A stretch of DNA of 36,748 bases, taken from assembly GCF_000716545.1 (NCBI RefSeq), contig NZ_JNWZ01000067.1:1-36748 (forward strand), written 5' to 3'. How positions within the stretch are numbered: the stretch's first letter is position 1; the number at the start of each line of letters is the position of its first letter. Position numbers and translations under genes: made by a program. A model generated the notes under the pieces. That model did no database searches and was not told where the DNA came from. It worked only from the letters and a program-made list of their open reading frames with translations. This stretch comes from Kitasatospora phosalacinea (GTDB lineage Bacteria > Actinomycetota > Actinomycetes > Streptomycetales > Streptomycetaceae). Shown one piece after another: positions 8,602 to 16,110 of the stretch.

Positions 8602-10212
8602 TCAGCCCGCCAGGTACGCGTCGTCGAGGTTCAGGTACGAGTACTTGTTCAGCGTCACGCCGCGCACCTGCGCGCCCGCGACCTCCACCAGCCCGGCGAT
8701 CGCCAGGTCGACGATGAACTGCTCGTCCAGCAGGATGTCCGTGACCTGCTGGTACAGCGCCTTCGCCTCCGGGCTGTCCGCGTCCGAGCGGTTCCAGGCC
8801 CTCTGCACCGCCTCGGTGTACGCCGGGGAGGAGAACTTCGAGGTGTTCTTCGCCTCGTTGAACGGGTACGCGCTGACCGCCAGCGTCGCCGGGTGCGCCT
8901 GCGAGAAGCTGTGGCTGAGCGTCCACAGCGCCGGCATGGACTGCGAGATCAGCTGCTTCTGCATGGTCGGCGAGTCCACCGGCTGCAACTGCACCTCGAT
9001 CCCGACCTGCTTCAGGTCGTACTGGAGGATCTGCGCGACCGCCGTCGACCCGGCGTCCGACTGGTGCGCCAGCGGCAGCGACAGCGAGGTCACCCCCGCC
9101 TCCTTCAGCAGCGCCTTCGCCTTCTCCGGGTCGTGGTGGTACCGCTTCGCGTCCTCCTCCCGGTACGCCGGCGAGGACTTCGGCCACGGCACCGAGGAGA
9201 CCGTCGCGTACCCGCCCAGCGCCTGCTGCACCAGCCGGTCCCGGTCGATCGCCCAGGCGATGGCCTGGCGCACCCGCTTGTCCTGCACCTCCGGGAAGGA
9301 CAGGTTCGCGCCGATGTAGAACGCGCCCGCGCCGGTGTCGTACTGGGTGATCCGGAAGCGCTTGTCGTCCTTGAGCGTCGCCACGTCCTTGCCGCGCACC
9401 GCGTACGTCAGGTGGGTCTGCCCGGTCTTCACCGAGGACAGCAGCGTCTCCGCCTGCGGGATCACCTTGATCTCCACCCCGTCCAGGTACGGCCGGCCCG
9501 GGTTCCAGTACTTCTCGTTGCGGGCGAAGCTCAGCGAGGAGCCCGGCTTGCGCTCGGTGAAGGTGAACGGGCCGGTGCCGATCAGCTTGGTGCCCGCCAC
9601 CGCGTCCTCGACCGACTCCGAATCGGGGACGATCATGAACTCGAAGAGGTCGAACAGGTTGGACACCGGGTGCGCCAGCACCAGCGTCAGCTCGAAGTCG
9701 CCGTTCTTGCGGAAGTCCGTCACGGTCAGCGCCGTCGACCTCAACTGGGCCGAACGCACCGGGTTCTGCAGGTTCTTGACGGCGAACACCACGTCGTCCG
9801 CGGTGAACTTCCGCCCGCTGTGGAAGGTGACGTCCTCACGCAGCTTCAGCGTCACGCTCAGCCCGTCCGGCGCCACCTCCCAGCTCTTCGCCAGCTCCGG
9901 CTGCGGGCGCAACTGCTCGTCGTAGCGGGTCAGCGTGTTGAACACCAGCCGCTGCAGCAGCGAGTTGGCGCTCTGCGCGAACAGCAGGGCCGGCGTGAAG
10001 TCGACCCCGACACCCACCGTCAGCACCCCGCCCCGGCGCGGCGAGGCCGCACCGCCCGACGCCGCGTCCGCCCCCGGCGAGGAGTCCGCCGCCGAACGGC
10101 AGGCCGACAGCGCCAGCAGACCGGCGCCCGCGAGGGAGCCGCGCAGCAGCGCACGGCGCGAGATCGCGGGCAGGGAGAGCGGGCCACCGGAGCCGGCGGA
10201 GAACGCGTTCAT
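8602..10212 (-). CDS. Solute-binding lipoprotein of the peptide/opine ABC family (SBP_bac_5)
   Basis: A 536-residue substrate-binding lipoprotein. The N-terminus has twin arginines at 19-20, a hydrophobic core and a lipobox LSAC with the acylated Cys at 38, so it is exported (possibly by Tat) and anchored outside the membrane. Family 5 features follow: LKLREDVTFHSGRKFTADDVVFAV, GTGPFTFTERKPG and VRQAIAWAIDRDRLVQQALGG. The ATG at 10212 has a GAAGGA ribosome site at good spacing, although the frame is open further upstream. By context between an alkylsulfatase, a sulfatase and permeases, it probably captures a sulfate ester or another organosulfur compound rather than peptides. That substrate is inference. 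Confidence 0.93.
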   Translation of the reverse strand: MNAFSAGSGGPLSLPAISRRALLRGSLAGAGLLALSACRSAADSSPGADAASGGAASPRRGGVLTVGVGVDFTPALLFAQSANSLLQRLVFNTLTRYDEQLRPQPELAKSWEVAPDGLSVTLKLREDVTFHSGRKFTADDVVFAVKNLQNPVRSAQLRSTALTVTDFRKNGDFELTLVLAHPVSNLFDLFEFMIVPDSESVEDAVAGTKLIGTGPFTFTERKPGSSLSFARNEKYWNPGRPYLDGVEIKVIPQAETLLSSVKTGQTHLTYAVRGKDVATLKDDKRFRITQYDTGAGAFYIGANLSFPEVQDKRVRQAIAWAIDRDRLVQQALGGYATVSSVPWPKSSPAYREEDAKRYHHDPEKAKALLKEAGVTSLSLPLAHQSDAGSTAVAQILQYDLKQVGIEVQLQPVDSPTMQKQLISQSMPALWTLSHSFSQAHPATLAVSAYPFNEAKNTSKFSSPAYTEAVQRAWNRSDADSPEAKALYQQVTDILLDEQFIVDLAIAGLVEVAGAQVRGVTLNKYSYLNLDDAYLAG

Positions 10213-10265
10213 CGTCAACAGTCCTTCGAGAGAAGAGAATTCGGGAAAGAAGGGGAAGGGAGGGG

Positions 10266-11537
10266 TCACAGGCCCGGCAGCGGACGGGCGTACAGCTCGC
10301 CCAGCACCGGCGCGCAGGCCGCCACCGCCAGCGCGTCCGCGCCGAAGCGCTGCGCGACCAGCAGCGAGGCGTCCCGGTGCAGGTGCGAACGGAGCGCGAA
10401 CTCCGCGCGCACCGCGTCCAGGTAGACCGGGTCGGCCAGCGCGAAGGTCTCGGTCAGCACCAGCAGGTCCGGGTTGACCACGTCGGCGAGCAGGGCCAGC
10501 GCCCCGCCCACCACCCGGGCCCGCTCCCGCACCAGTGCGTCGGCCCGCGGATCGCCGGAGCGGACGGCCGCCAGCAGCAGCCCCCGGTCCGGCCGGGCGA
10601 TCACACCCTGCGCGGCGGCCGCCTCGAACAGCGTGTCGTCCGAGGCCGCCGCCGACAGGCAGCCGCTGCGGCCGCAGTGACATCGCGCCGTACTGCCCGG
10701 CACCGGCAGGTGCCCGCCGTCACCGGTCACCGACGGCGGACCCTGGTGCACCGTCCCGGCCACCGAGATGGACGCGTCCACCACGTGGCCCACGAACAGC
10801 TGCACCATCGAACGCCGGGCCGCCGGGTCGCCGAACAGCACCTCCGCCGCGGCCAGCGCCCGGGCGTGGTTGTCCACCCGCACCGGCAGCCCCGTCGCCT
10901 GCTCCAGCAGCTCCCGCAACGGCACCTCCCGCCAGCCCAGCGGCTCGTGACGCACCGTCACCCCGCGCTCGGCGTCCACCGCCCCGCCGGTCACCGCGCC
11001 CAGCCCCAGCACCCGCCGGCCGCTCCCGGCCGACGCCGACGCCGCCGCGGCCAGCAGCCGCGGCAGCCGGGCCAGCAGCGGCTTCAGCACCGCCGACCCG
11101 CGCCGCCCGCCGTTCGGCAGCTCCTGCCGGAACAGCACCCGGCCGCGCAGGTCCAGCAGCGCGAAGGTGCTGTACGGCAGGCCCACGTGCAGCCCGGCCA
11201 CCGCCAGGCGCTCGGTGTCCACCTCCAGCGGCAGCTGCGGACGGCCCCGCACCCCCGGCGCCCCCACCGCCAACTCCGGCCGCTCCGACAGCAGTTCGAG
11301 CCGCAGCAGATCCACCACCTGGCGGGACACCGCCGCCGCGCTCAGCCCCGTCAGCCGGGCCACCGCACTGCGCGCCACCGGCCCGTGGTCCAGCACCGCC
11401 CGCAGCACGGTGGCCGCGTTCGCCTCCCGCCGGTCGTCCCCGGGCCGGAACGCGGAGCGCGGCGCCGGGCGCGGGGCGAGGTGTGGCACAGGACGCGGCG
11501 CGGGAACGCCGGCGCTGCTGCGGGCGGTGCCGTTCAC
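10266..11537 (-). CDS. ROK family transcriptional regulator
   Basis: A 423-residue ROK (repressor, ORF, kinase) protein. After a Pro-rich leader of about 35 residues comes a winged helix-turn-helix (about 40-90, VARSAVARLTGLSAAAVSRQVV), then the sugar-kinase-like domain. The ROK zinc signature is clear: Gly275-His276, then CHCGRSGC with Cys286, Cys288 and Cys293. GTG start at 11537 with GAGGAG eight bases upstream. It lies between the dioxygenase and the binding-protein genes in the same transcription unit. ROK repressors usually sense sugars or sugar derivatives, so a sulfated sugar ligand is an attractive but unproven idea for this operon. Confidence 0.9.
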   Translation of the reverse strand: MNGTARSSAGVPAPRPVPHLAPRPAPRSAFRPGDDRREANAATVLRAVLDHGPVARSAVARLTGLSAAAVSRQVVDLLRLELLSERPELAVGAPGVRGRPQLPLEVDTERLAVAGLHVGLPYSTFALLDLRGRVLFRQELPNGGRRGSAVLKPLLARLPRLLAAAASASAGSGRRVLGLGAVTGGAVDAERGVTVRHEPLGWREVPLRELLEQATGLPVRVDNHARALAAAEVLFGDPAARRSMVQLFVGHVVDASISVAGTVHQGPPSVTGDGGHLPVPGSTARCHCGRSGCLSAAASDDTLFEAAAAQGVIARPDRGLLLAAVRSGDPRADALVRERARVVGGALALLADVVNPDLLVLTETFALADPVYLDAVRAEFALRSHLHRDASLLVAQRFGADALAVAACAPVLGELYARPLPGL

Positions 11538-11571
11538 GGATTCGACTCCTCTGCGGTGGTGGGCGGTTCGG

Positions 11572-12555
11572 TCAGGAGACGGGGCCGGCCAGCGCCTCGG
11601 CCTCCAGCTCGACCGCCGGGACCAGGCCCGCCACCCGCGGCGGGTCGGCCGGCTCCAGCAGCCGGCTCGGCCGCCCGTCCACGCCCACCGGCAGGTCGCC
11701 GTCCAGGGTGATCCGGCGCACCAGGCGCGGCTCGTCGCCGTAGTCGTTCACCGCGTAGTGCTGGGTGGCCCGGTTGTCCCAGATCGCCACGTCGCCGACC
11801 TGCCAGTCCCAGCGCACGCTGTTCTCCAGCCGCTCCACGTACCGCTGGAACAGCTCGATCAGCGCCCGGCTGTCCTTGCCCGACACCCCGACGATCTTCT
11901 GCGCGAACGACCCCAGCAGCAGGTGCTTCTCACCCGTCACCGGGTGCACCCGCACCAGCGGGTGCTCGGTCTTGAACGCGGTGGACACGAACACCTGCCG
12001 GAACAGCTTCGCGACCTCGGCGTTGTCCGCCAACTCCGGTGCCAGCGCCAGGTTCGCGGCGTAGTCGTAGTCGTTGGTGTGCACCGCCCGCAGGCTCTCC
12101 GCGAGCGCCTTCAGCGGCGCCGGCAGGTCCTGGTACGCGGCCGCGGTGTTCGCCCACACCGTGCTGCCGCCCGCCGGCGGCAGCTCCAGCGCCCGCAGGA
12201 TCGACGCCTTCGGGTAGGAGGGCACGAACGTCACGTCGGTGTGCCAGTTGTTCGCCCGCACGCCCTTGGTGGCGTCCAGCTCGAAGATGTACCGGCCGTC
12301 CGCGCTGGGCACCGTCGGGTGGAACACCGGCTGGCCCAACAGCCGTGCGAACGCCTCGTGTTCGGCGTCGTCCAGGTGCTGCTGCCCGCGGAAGAACAGC
12401 ACCTTGTGCTCGTACAGCGCGGCCTCCAGCGCCGCCACCGTCTCGGCCGGCAGGTCGGCCCCCAGCTTGACGTCGTGGACGATCGCGCCGATCCGCCCCG
12501 CCGCCGGGGTCAGCCGCAGCGCGGTGGGGGTCAGGGTGGACGTGGAAACGGACAT
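11572..12555 (-). CDS. atsK: AtsK-like Fe(II)/2-oxoglutarate-dependent alkylsulfatase (TauD family)
   Basis: A 327-residue TauD/TfdA-family dioxygenase. The iron facial triad is His105 and Asp107 (WHTDVTF) with His266 ([16 protein letters not shown]). Arg277 to Arg281 (RLVRR) supplies the 2-oxoglutarate salt bridge. Stretches such as [23 protein letters not shown] and [11 protein letters not shown] closely resemble the sulfate-ester dioxygenase AtsK of Pseudomonas putida, which oxidatively cleaves alkyl sulfates to aldehyde and sulfate under sulfur limitation. Taurine dioxygenase is the alternative, but the AtsK resemblance is stronger. ATG at 12555 has a GAAGGAG site. It is the first full-length gene after the Cys-rich leader ORF, 148 bases downstream. 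Confidence 0.9.
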   Translation of the reverse strand: MSVSTSTLTPTALRLTPAAGRIGAIVHDVKLGADLPAETVAALEAALYEHKVLFFRGQQHLDDAEHEAFARLLGQPVFHPTVPSADGRYIFELDATKGVRANNWHTDVTFVPSYPKASILRALELPPAGGSTVWANTAAAYQDLPAPLKALAESLRAVHTNDYDYAANLALAPELADNAEVAKLFRQVFVSTAFKTEHPLVRVHPVTGEKHLLLGSFAQKIVGVSGKDSRALIELFQRYVERLENSVRWDWQVGDVAIWDNRATQHYAVNDYGDEPRLVRRITLDGDLPVGVDGRPSRLLEPADPPRVAGLVPAVELEAEALAGPVS

Positions 12556-12703
12556 GGTGGGGCTCCTTCGGGGAGACGAGAACGGCGACAGCGGCACGGG
12601 GGCCGCCGCAACGGCCGGACACGGCACGGCGTTCGGGCAGCCCGAGGGCGCACCGCCGTGACGCGGGGAGAAGTGGGAACGGAGAGCGGGAAAGGCGCCG
12701 TGA
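12556..12703 (-). promoter_or_regulatory. Candidate attenuator region between leader ORF and atsK
   Basis: The 148-base transcribed spacer contains elements that can pair in competing ways. In transcript sense, CACGGCG occurs twice: 12702-12696, starting one base after the leader stop codon, and 12660-12654. Either copy can pair with the single CGCCGTG at 12631-12625. Inside the second arrangement, smaller hairpins (GCCC-tc-GGGC, CGGGC/GCCCG) are possible. A pyrimidine-rich stretch at about 12670-12695 could also mask the atsK ribosome site GAAGGAG. Read by eye; no energies were computed. Confidence 0.45.
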
Positions 12704-12793
12704 CTACGCGCAGCGGCGCCGACAACAGCCACCGCGGCGCACGCACGCCGGGGCCGGGCACGACGGACAACAGACGACAACGACGGTACGCAT
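12704..12793 (-). CDS. Cysteine-rich 29-residue leader peptide (candidate Cys-responsive uORF)
   Basis: A 29-codon ORF ending in TAG, preceded four bases upstream by a near-perfect ribosome site (GGAAGGAGG). The peptide has seven Cys, at 8, 9, 12, 17, 23, 24 and 28, including two CysCys pairs, and five Arg in its last eleven residues. Four of the seven Cys codons are TGT, the disfavoured choice in such a GC-rich genome. The ORF lies about 34 bases after a predicted start of transcription and 148 bases before the alkylsulfatase gene of a sulfur-scavenging operon. Cys-rich leader ORFs acting as cysteine-sensing attenuators are described in mycobacteria, and small leader peptides before sulfur genes are frequent in Streptomyces. 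Function here is inferred from position and composition. Confidence 0.75.
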   Translation of the reverse strand: MRTVVVVCCPSCPAPACVRRGGCCRRRCA

Positions 12794-12833
12794 CGGCCCT
12801 CCTTCCGGCTCACTGCGACTGGGCTCGGCGCTC

Positions 12834-12863
12834 ATCGTGCTCGGCCCGAACGCCCCCTGTCAA
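12834..12863 (-). promoter_or_regulatory. Promoter of the sulfur-scavenging operon
   Basis: On the minus strand a perfect -35 TTGACA (12863-12858) is followed after 18 bases by a -10-like CACGAT (12839-12834). It places transcription start roughly 34 bases before the leader ATG. It is the only good promoter seen upstream of the eight-ORF unit. Confidence 0.6.
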
Positions 12864-13015
12864 TCGCCATAACCCCAGCTGAAAGCGGGTGTTGCGGAGT
12901 ATTTCGACATGTTGCGGCCCCATGACGACCCCGCGACGAACCCCCGTCGGCCCTTGTCGCCGCACCCGCGCCCCGGCAAAACTTACGGAGCGGAAACAAC
13001 CCCGCCACCCCCCTG

Positions 13016-13036
13016 CCCGGCGCCCCCCGCGCCGGG
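13016..13036 (-). terminator. Hairpin just after the small secreted peptide gene
   Basis: CCCGGCGC (13016-13023) pairs with GCGCCGGG (13029-13036) around a 5-base loop, seven bases after the stop codon of the minus-strand peptide gene. Confidence 0.55.
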
Positions 13037-13043
13037 GAGCGCC

Positions 13044-13259
13044 CTACTGGCCGAGCAGGTGGGCGAAGTCGTTGCCGAGGCCGCCCAGCACCGGGAGCGC
13101 GCCCAGGTCCGTGATCGCGCCGACCGGGATGCTGTAGCCCTGGTTGGGAACGGGCGCGGGCGCCTCCTCGGCGGAGGCGGCGGTGGTGACGGCGGGGGAG
13201 AGCAGGGCGGCGGCCAGGGCCAGCGTGCTGAGGGCGAGCGTGCTGAGGGCGGTGCGCAT
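13044..13259 (-). CDS. Small secreted peptide of unknown function
   Basis: A 71-residue protein with a clear Sec-type signal peptide: MRT start, long hydrophobic core with a doubled STLAL unit (LSTLALSTLALAAALL), and likely cleavage around TTAASA. The mature part of about 40 residues is uncharged to slightly acidic, begins EEAPAPVPNQG, and ends with a hydrophobic, glycine-rich tail (GALPVLGGLGNDFAHLLGQ). It has no cysteines, so it is not a chaplin of the disulfide type. The frame extends upstream, but the ATG at 13259 gives the proper signal peptide. It is flanked by a hairpin on its 3' side. No family recognised. Confidence 0.65.
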   Translation of the reverse strand: MRTALSTLALSTLALAAALLSPAVTTAASAEEAPAPVPNQGYSIPVGAITDLGALPVLGGLGNDFAHLLGQ

Positions 13260-13402
13260 GGGGTCGGGTCCTCGGGGTCGGGGGTGTGGCTGACGGTGGT
13301 TCAACGCGGTGGTGGCGGGCACGGTGGCGCGGGGTCGTCCGTTCGGCGCACGGGCGAGGGCGAGGGCGAGGGCGCTGCGGGAGCCGGGATGGCGTACGGG
13401 AA

Positions 13403-13433
13403 AGCCCCGCTCGGCGACGGGCCGAACGGGGCT
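13403..13433. terminator. Hairpin downstream of the DHFR-like gene
   Basis: AGCCCCG (13403-13409) pairs with CGGGGCT (13427-13433), with an inner TCGGC/GCCGA stem. It lies 28 bases after the stop of the minus-strand reductase gene. Confidence 0.55.
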
Positions 13434-13460
13434 GGGGCGCTGCGGGGGCCGGGGGCGGCA

Positions 13461-14039
13461 CTACCCGGCGGGGCGGTAGGTGGTGACCGTCCCGCCGTGG
13501 CTGAAGGTCAGGGTCTCCACCGGGGCGAACGGGCGCGGGCGCAGCGGGCCGGTGAACGCCGGGATTCCGCCACCCGCCACCACCGGGTACCGCTTGAGCA
13601 CCAACTCGTCGATCTCCGGCAGCAGTTGGCCGGCCAGGTGGCCGCCGCCGCACAGCCAGAGGTCGCCGCTGCCCGGCTGCCGCTTCAGCTCCCGGACCAG
13701 GCCCAGCGGGTCGGAGCGCACCAGGCGCACCGCCGGGTCGTCCGTGCCGGGCAGCGAGGAGGAGACCACGTACTGCTCCAGGTGCGGGTACGGGCTGGGG
13801 ATGCCCGCGTCCAGCCCCGGGCGGTAGGCGCCCAGGCCCATCAGCACCGTGTCGAAGCGGCGGTTGGGGGTGTCGGTCAGGCCGAGCTGCGGGCGGGCCT
13901 GCACCGGGATGGTCTCGGGGAACTCGGTCAGCTGGTGCTCCGCCATGTCGGGGGCGGCGGGGTAGAAGTCGTACTCGCCGGACGGGCCGGCGATGAAACC
14001 GTCCACGGAGACGGCGACGTAGTACACGAGCTTTCGCAT
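13461..14039 (-). CDS. Dihydrofolate reductase-fold family protein (RibD_C)
   Basis: A 192-residue protein of the RibD C-terminal/DHFR superfamily, a presumed NADPH-dependent reductase. It opens with the family hallmark MRKLVYYVAVSVDGFIAGPSGE, has DTVLMGLGAYRPG in the middle (the cofactor-binding MGRxTY-like region), LWLCGGGHLAGQLLPEIDEL and a C-terminal beta strand pair. These stand-alone relatives are not the folate-pathway enzyme, and their substrates are generally unknown. I chose the ATG at 14039 because GAAGAGG sits at the right distance; the frame is open above it. It is divergent from a TetR gene across a 95-base spacer containing nested inverted repeats, so that TetR probably controls it. 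Confidence 0.87.
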   Translation of the reverse strand: MRKLVYYVAVSVDGFIAGPSGEYDFYPAAPDMAEHQLTEFPETIPVQARPQLGLTDTPNRRFDTVLMGLGAYRPGLDAGIPSPYPHLEQYVVSSSLPGTDDPAVRLVRSDPLGLVRELKRQPGSGDLWLCGGGHLAGQLLPEIDELVLKRYPVVAGGGIPAFTGPLRPRPFAPVETLTFSHGGTVTTYRPAG

Positions 14040-14067
14040 CCAGGAACCTCTTCGGCAGGGGATAGGG

Positions 14068-14113
14068 ACTTCATCCGTAGTACTATGGGTGAAGTGGTAA
14101 GACCATAGCACTA
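14068..14113. promoter_or_regulatory. Divergent operator region with two overlapping inverted repeats
   Basis: Repeat one: ACTTCATCC (14068-14076) and GGGTGAAGT (14087-14095), one mismatch. Repeat two: TAGTACTATGG (14078-14088) and CCATAGCACTA (14103-14113), one mismatch across a 14-base spacer. They lie between the DHFR-like gene and its divergent TetR gene, the usual place for a TetR operator. The centre AGTACT is itself palindromic. Confidence 0.6.
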
Positions 14114-14134
14114 CGACTGGAGTGGTTACAAGAG

Positions 14135-14728
14135 ATGGCACGCAGCAACCCGGAACGCCGAGCCGCCCTGCTCGACGCCGCGCTCGAAGTCCTCGCCGAG
14201 GACGGCGCCCGCGGCCTCACCTTCCGCGCCGTCGACCAGCGCGCCGCCGTCCCCGCCGGCACCGCCTCCAACTACTTCGCCAACCGGGACGCCCTGCTCG
14301 CCCAGTGCGCCGACCGCGTCTACGAACGCCTCGAACCCGACGCCGAAACCCTCTCCCGGGGCTTCGAAGGGCCCCGCGACGCCGCCCGGGTCACCGCCCT
14401 CATGCACCAGGTGGTCGAGCGCGTCGCCGCCTTCCCCACCGGCTTCCTCGCCCTGCTGGAACTGCGCCTCGCCGCGCTGCGCCGCCCCGAACTGCGCGAG
14501 GTCCTCACCCGCCGGATCGGCGCCGACCTCCACTTCAACGCCGACTACCACCACGCCGCCGGGCTGCCCGGCGACACCAGCACCGTCCAGCTGCTGGTCC
14601 TCGCCCTCAACTGGCTGATCCTCGAACGGCTCACCCTCCCCGACCTGTTCACCCCCGAACAGCGCGCGGCCCTGGTCGACACACTGGTGGCCCGCCTGCT
14701 CGCGGGCGAGAACGCCACCGCGAACTGA
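14135..14728 (+). CDS. TetR family transcriptional regulator
   Basis: A 197-residue TetR repressor. The DNA-binding domain is RRAALLDAALEVLAEDGARG, then FRAVDQRAAVPAGTASNYFANRDALLAQC, the typical helix-turn-helix with the aromatic NYF. The C-terminal domain resembles the TetR_C group that includes many regulators adjacent to small reductases. ATG at 14135 has a weak GGAG about twelve bases upstream. It is divergently transcribed from the DHFR-fold gene and very likely represses it and itself through the inverted repeats at 14068-14113. Confidence 0.92.
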   Translation: MARSNPERRAALLDAALEVLAEDGARGLTFRAVDQRAAVPAGTASNYFANRDALLAQCADRVYERLEPDAETLSRGFEGPRDAARVTALMHQVVERVAAFPTGFLALLELRLAALRRPELREVLTRRIGADLHFNADYHHAAGLPGDTSTVQLLVLALNWLILERLTLPDLFTPEQRAALVDTLVARLLAGENATAN

Positions 14729-14768
14729 CGGGCCGCCAGGGGGAGGAGGACGGGCCGCTACGGGCCGG

Positions 14769-16052
14769 TCAGAGCATGCCGTCCCAGAGCTGCTCGACGA
14801 TGACGGCCCACCAGTTCTCCGGGTCGTCGAAGACGGTGCCGTCGACGGCGGCCAGGTCGCGCTGGAGGGCGTCGACCACGGTGGCCGCCGCGTACGGGTC
14901 GAGGCCGACCAGGGCGGCCCGGCGCTCGGCCAGCAGGGCCAGGCAGCGCAGGTAGGAGCCGAGGTCGGCGTTGAGGTAGCGGCCGGTGCCGTTGTCCGGG
15001 TCGACGGCCCAGACCCGGCCGGCGCCCTCGGCGGTGCACTGGACGGCGACCACGGCGTGGCCGTCGGTGCCCAGCGCGACGTACTCGGCGAGCACCGCCC
15101 CCGTCTGCTCGGACACCCGCTCGCCGCGGCCGGCCGCCGCCAGGTGGCCCGCCACGTCCGGCAGCCCGGTCAGCAGCTCGAAGAAGCCCGCCACCCGGAC
15201 CGGGAGCCCCGCCTCCACCAGCGTCCGCCGGGCCGCCTCGGGCAGCGCGGTGGCCGCCACCCCGTCCGCGTCGAAGCGGTGCACCCCCTCGGCGCCGAAC
15301 CGCCCGGCCAGCCGGGCCCCCAGCTCGGCGTCGCCCTCGGGCCCGGCGGCGGGCACCGCTCGCGGGAACGGCACCCGGTTGGGCCGCGGCGGCACCGGAC
15401 GGCCCGCCGAACGGAAGGTCGCCTCGGTCGCGTCGGTGAGCGCCCGCACCGCGGCCGCCCGGCGGTCGTAGCGCGGACCGTAGTCGTGCCCGTAGGAGAA
15501 GGTGGCCACCGGCAGTTCGGCCAGCAGCACCGCCGCGCAGTAGCCGCCGGGCAGCTCGCACGGCCGCAGGTCGGTGTAGACCGACAGCACGTCCTCCGGT
15601 CGCACCCCCTGCTCCTGCAAGGTCCGCCAGGCCCGCACCTCGGGGTGGCCCGTCCCCGGGGCGGAGAGCAGGAACAGGCTCTGCTCCTCGCCCCGCGCGT
15701 CCCGGTACGCCAGCACCGCGGAGGCGCCCGGGCCGACCAGCGGCGGACGCGAGGGATCGTACGAACCGGCGCCCAGCTTGTCCCGGTAGAGCTGGACGAC
15801 CTCCTCCACCGGCACCGAGGGCCAGTGCGTCAACTCGCCGGACTCCCGGTCGACCACCGCGCAGGCGGTGCCGATCTCGGCGGGCGCCCGGCGCGCCCCG
15901 GTCTCCGGGTCCGGTTCGGCGGCGGGCAGGACGGGCCACAGGACCCACCCCAGATCGAACTCGTGCACGCCGATCCGGTGCCACTGCTCCTCGGGCTTGG
16001 CACCGTTGATCCACTGGTGGGCCGCCTCGATCGCCTGCTCACGGGTCGTCAC
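14769..16052 (-). CDS. YrhB/Imm35-like + XOO_2897-type deaminase-like + SUKH-4-like fusion protein
   Basis: A 427-residue three-part protein. Residues 1-95 look like the YrhB (Imm35) immunity domain: TREQAIEAAHQWIN, VHEFDLGWVLWP, VVDRESGELTHWPSVPVEEV. Residues about 105-230 look like a nucleotide/nucleic-acid deaminase of the XOO_2897 type: the zinc/catalytic His136-Pro137-Glu138, then Pro164-Cys165 and Cys172 (YTDLRPCELPGGYC), then FSYGHDYGPRYDRRAA. Residues about 255-427 resemble SUKH-4 immunity proteins (GVAATALPEAARRTLVEAGLP, GLGTDGHAV-like region, C-terminal WWAVIVEQLWDGML). Such domains come from polymorphic toxin systems, and this protein has toxin-like and immunity-like parts in one chain without a secretion signal. 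GTG start at 16052 with GAAGGAG nine bases upstream. It follows an NTPase gene by 58 bases. Confidence 0.75.
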   Translation of the reverse strand: MTTREQAIEAAHQWINGAKPEEQWHRIGVHEFDLGWVLWPVLPAAEPDPETGARRAPAEIGTACAVVDRESGELTHWPSVPVEEVVQLYRDKLGAGSYDPSRPPLVGPGASAVLAYRDARGEEQSLFLLSAPGTGHPEVRAWRTLQEQGVRPEDVLSVYTDLRPCELPGGYCAAVLLAELPVATFSYGHDYGPRYDRRAAAVRALTDATEATFRSAGRPVPPRPNRVPFPRAVPAAGPEGDAELGARLAGRFGAEGVHRFDADGVAATALPEAARRTLVEAGLPVRVAGFFELLTGLPDVAGHLAAAGRGERVSEQTGAVLAEYVALGTDGHAVVAVQCTAEGAGRVWAVDPDNGTGRYLNADLGSYLRCLALLAERRAALVGLDPYAAATVVDALQRDLAAVDGTVFDDPENWWAVIVEQLWDGML

Positions 16053-16110
16053 GCGGTCGTTCTCCTTCAAGGCCGGTCGGACAGGGTTCACAGTAGTGCA
16101 GCGGCACGTC

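Noticed and set aside
7597..10425. A 942-codon open frame on the plus strand
   Set aside because: It runs antisense to two permeases and the binding protein, and its translation is Arg/Gln/Val-rich without motifs. The minus-strand genes have full family signatures.
12832..13653. A 273-codon minus-strand frame spanning the leader promoter and the small secreted peptide
   Set aside because: Arg/Pro-rich, overlaps a well-supported signal-peptide gene and a promoter.
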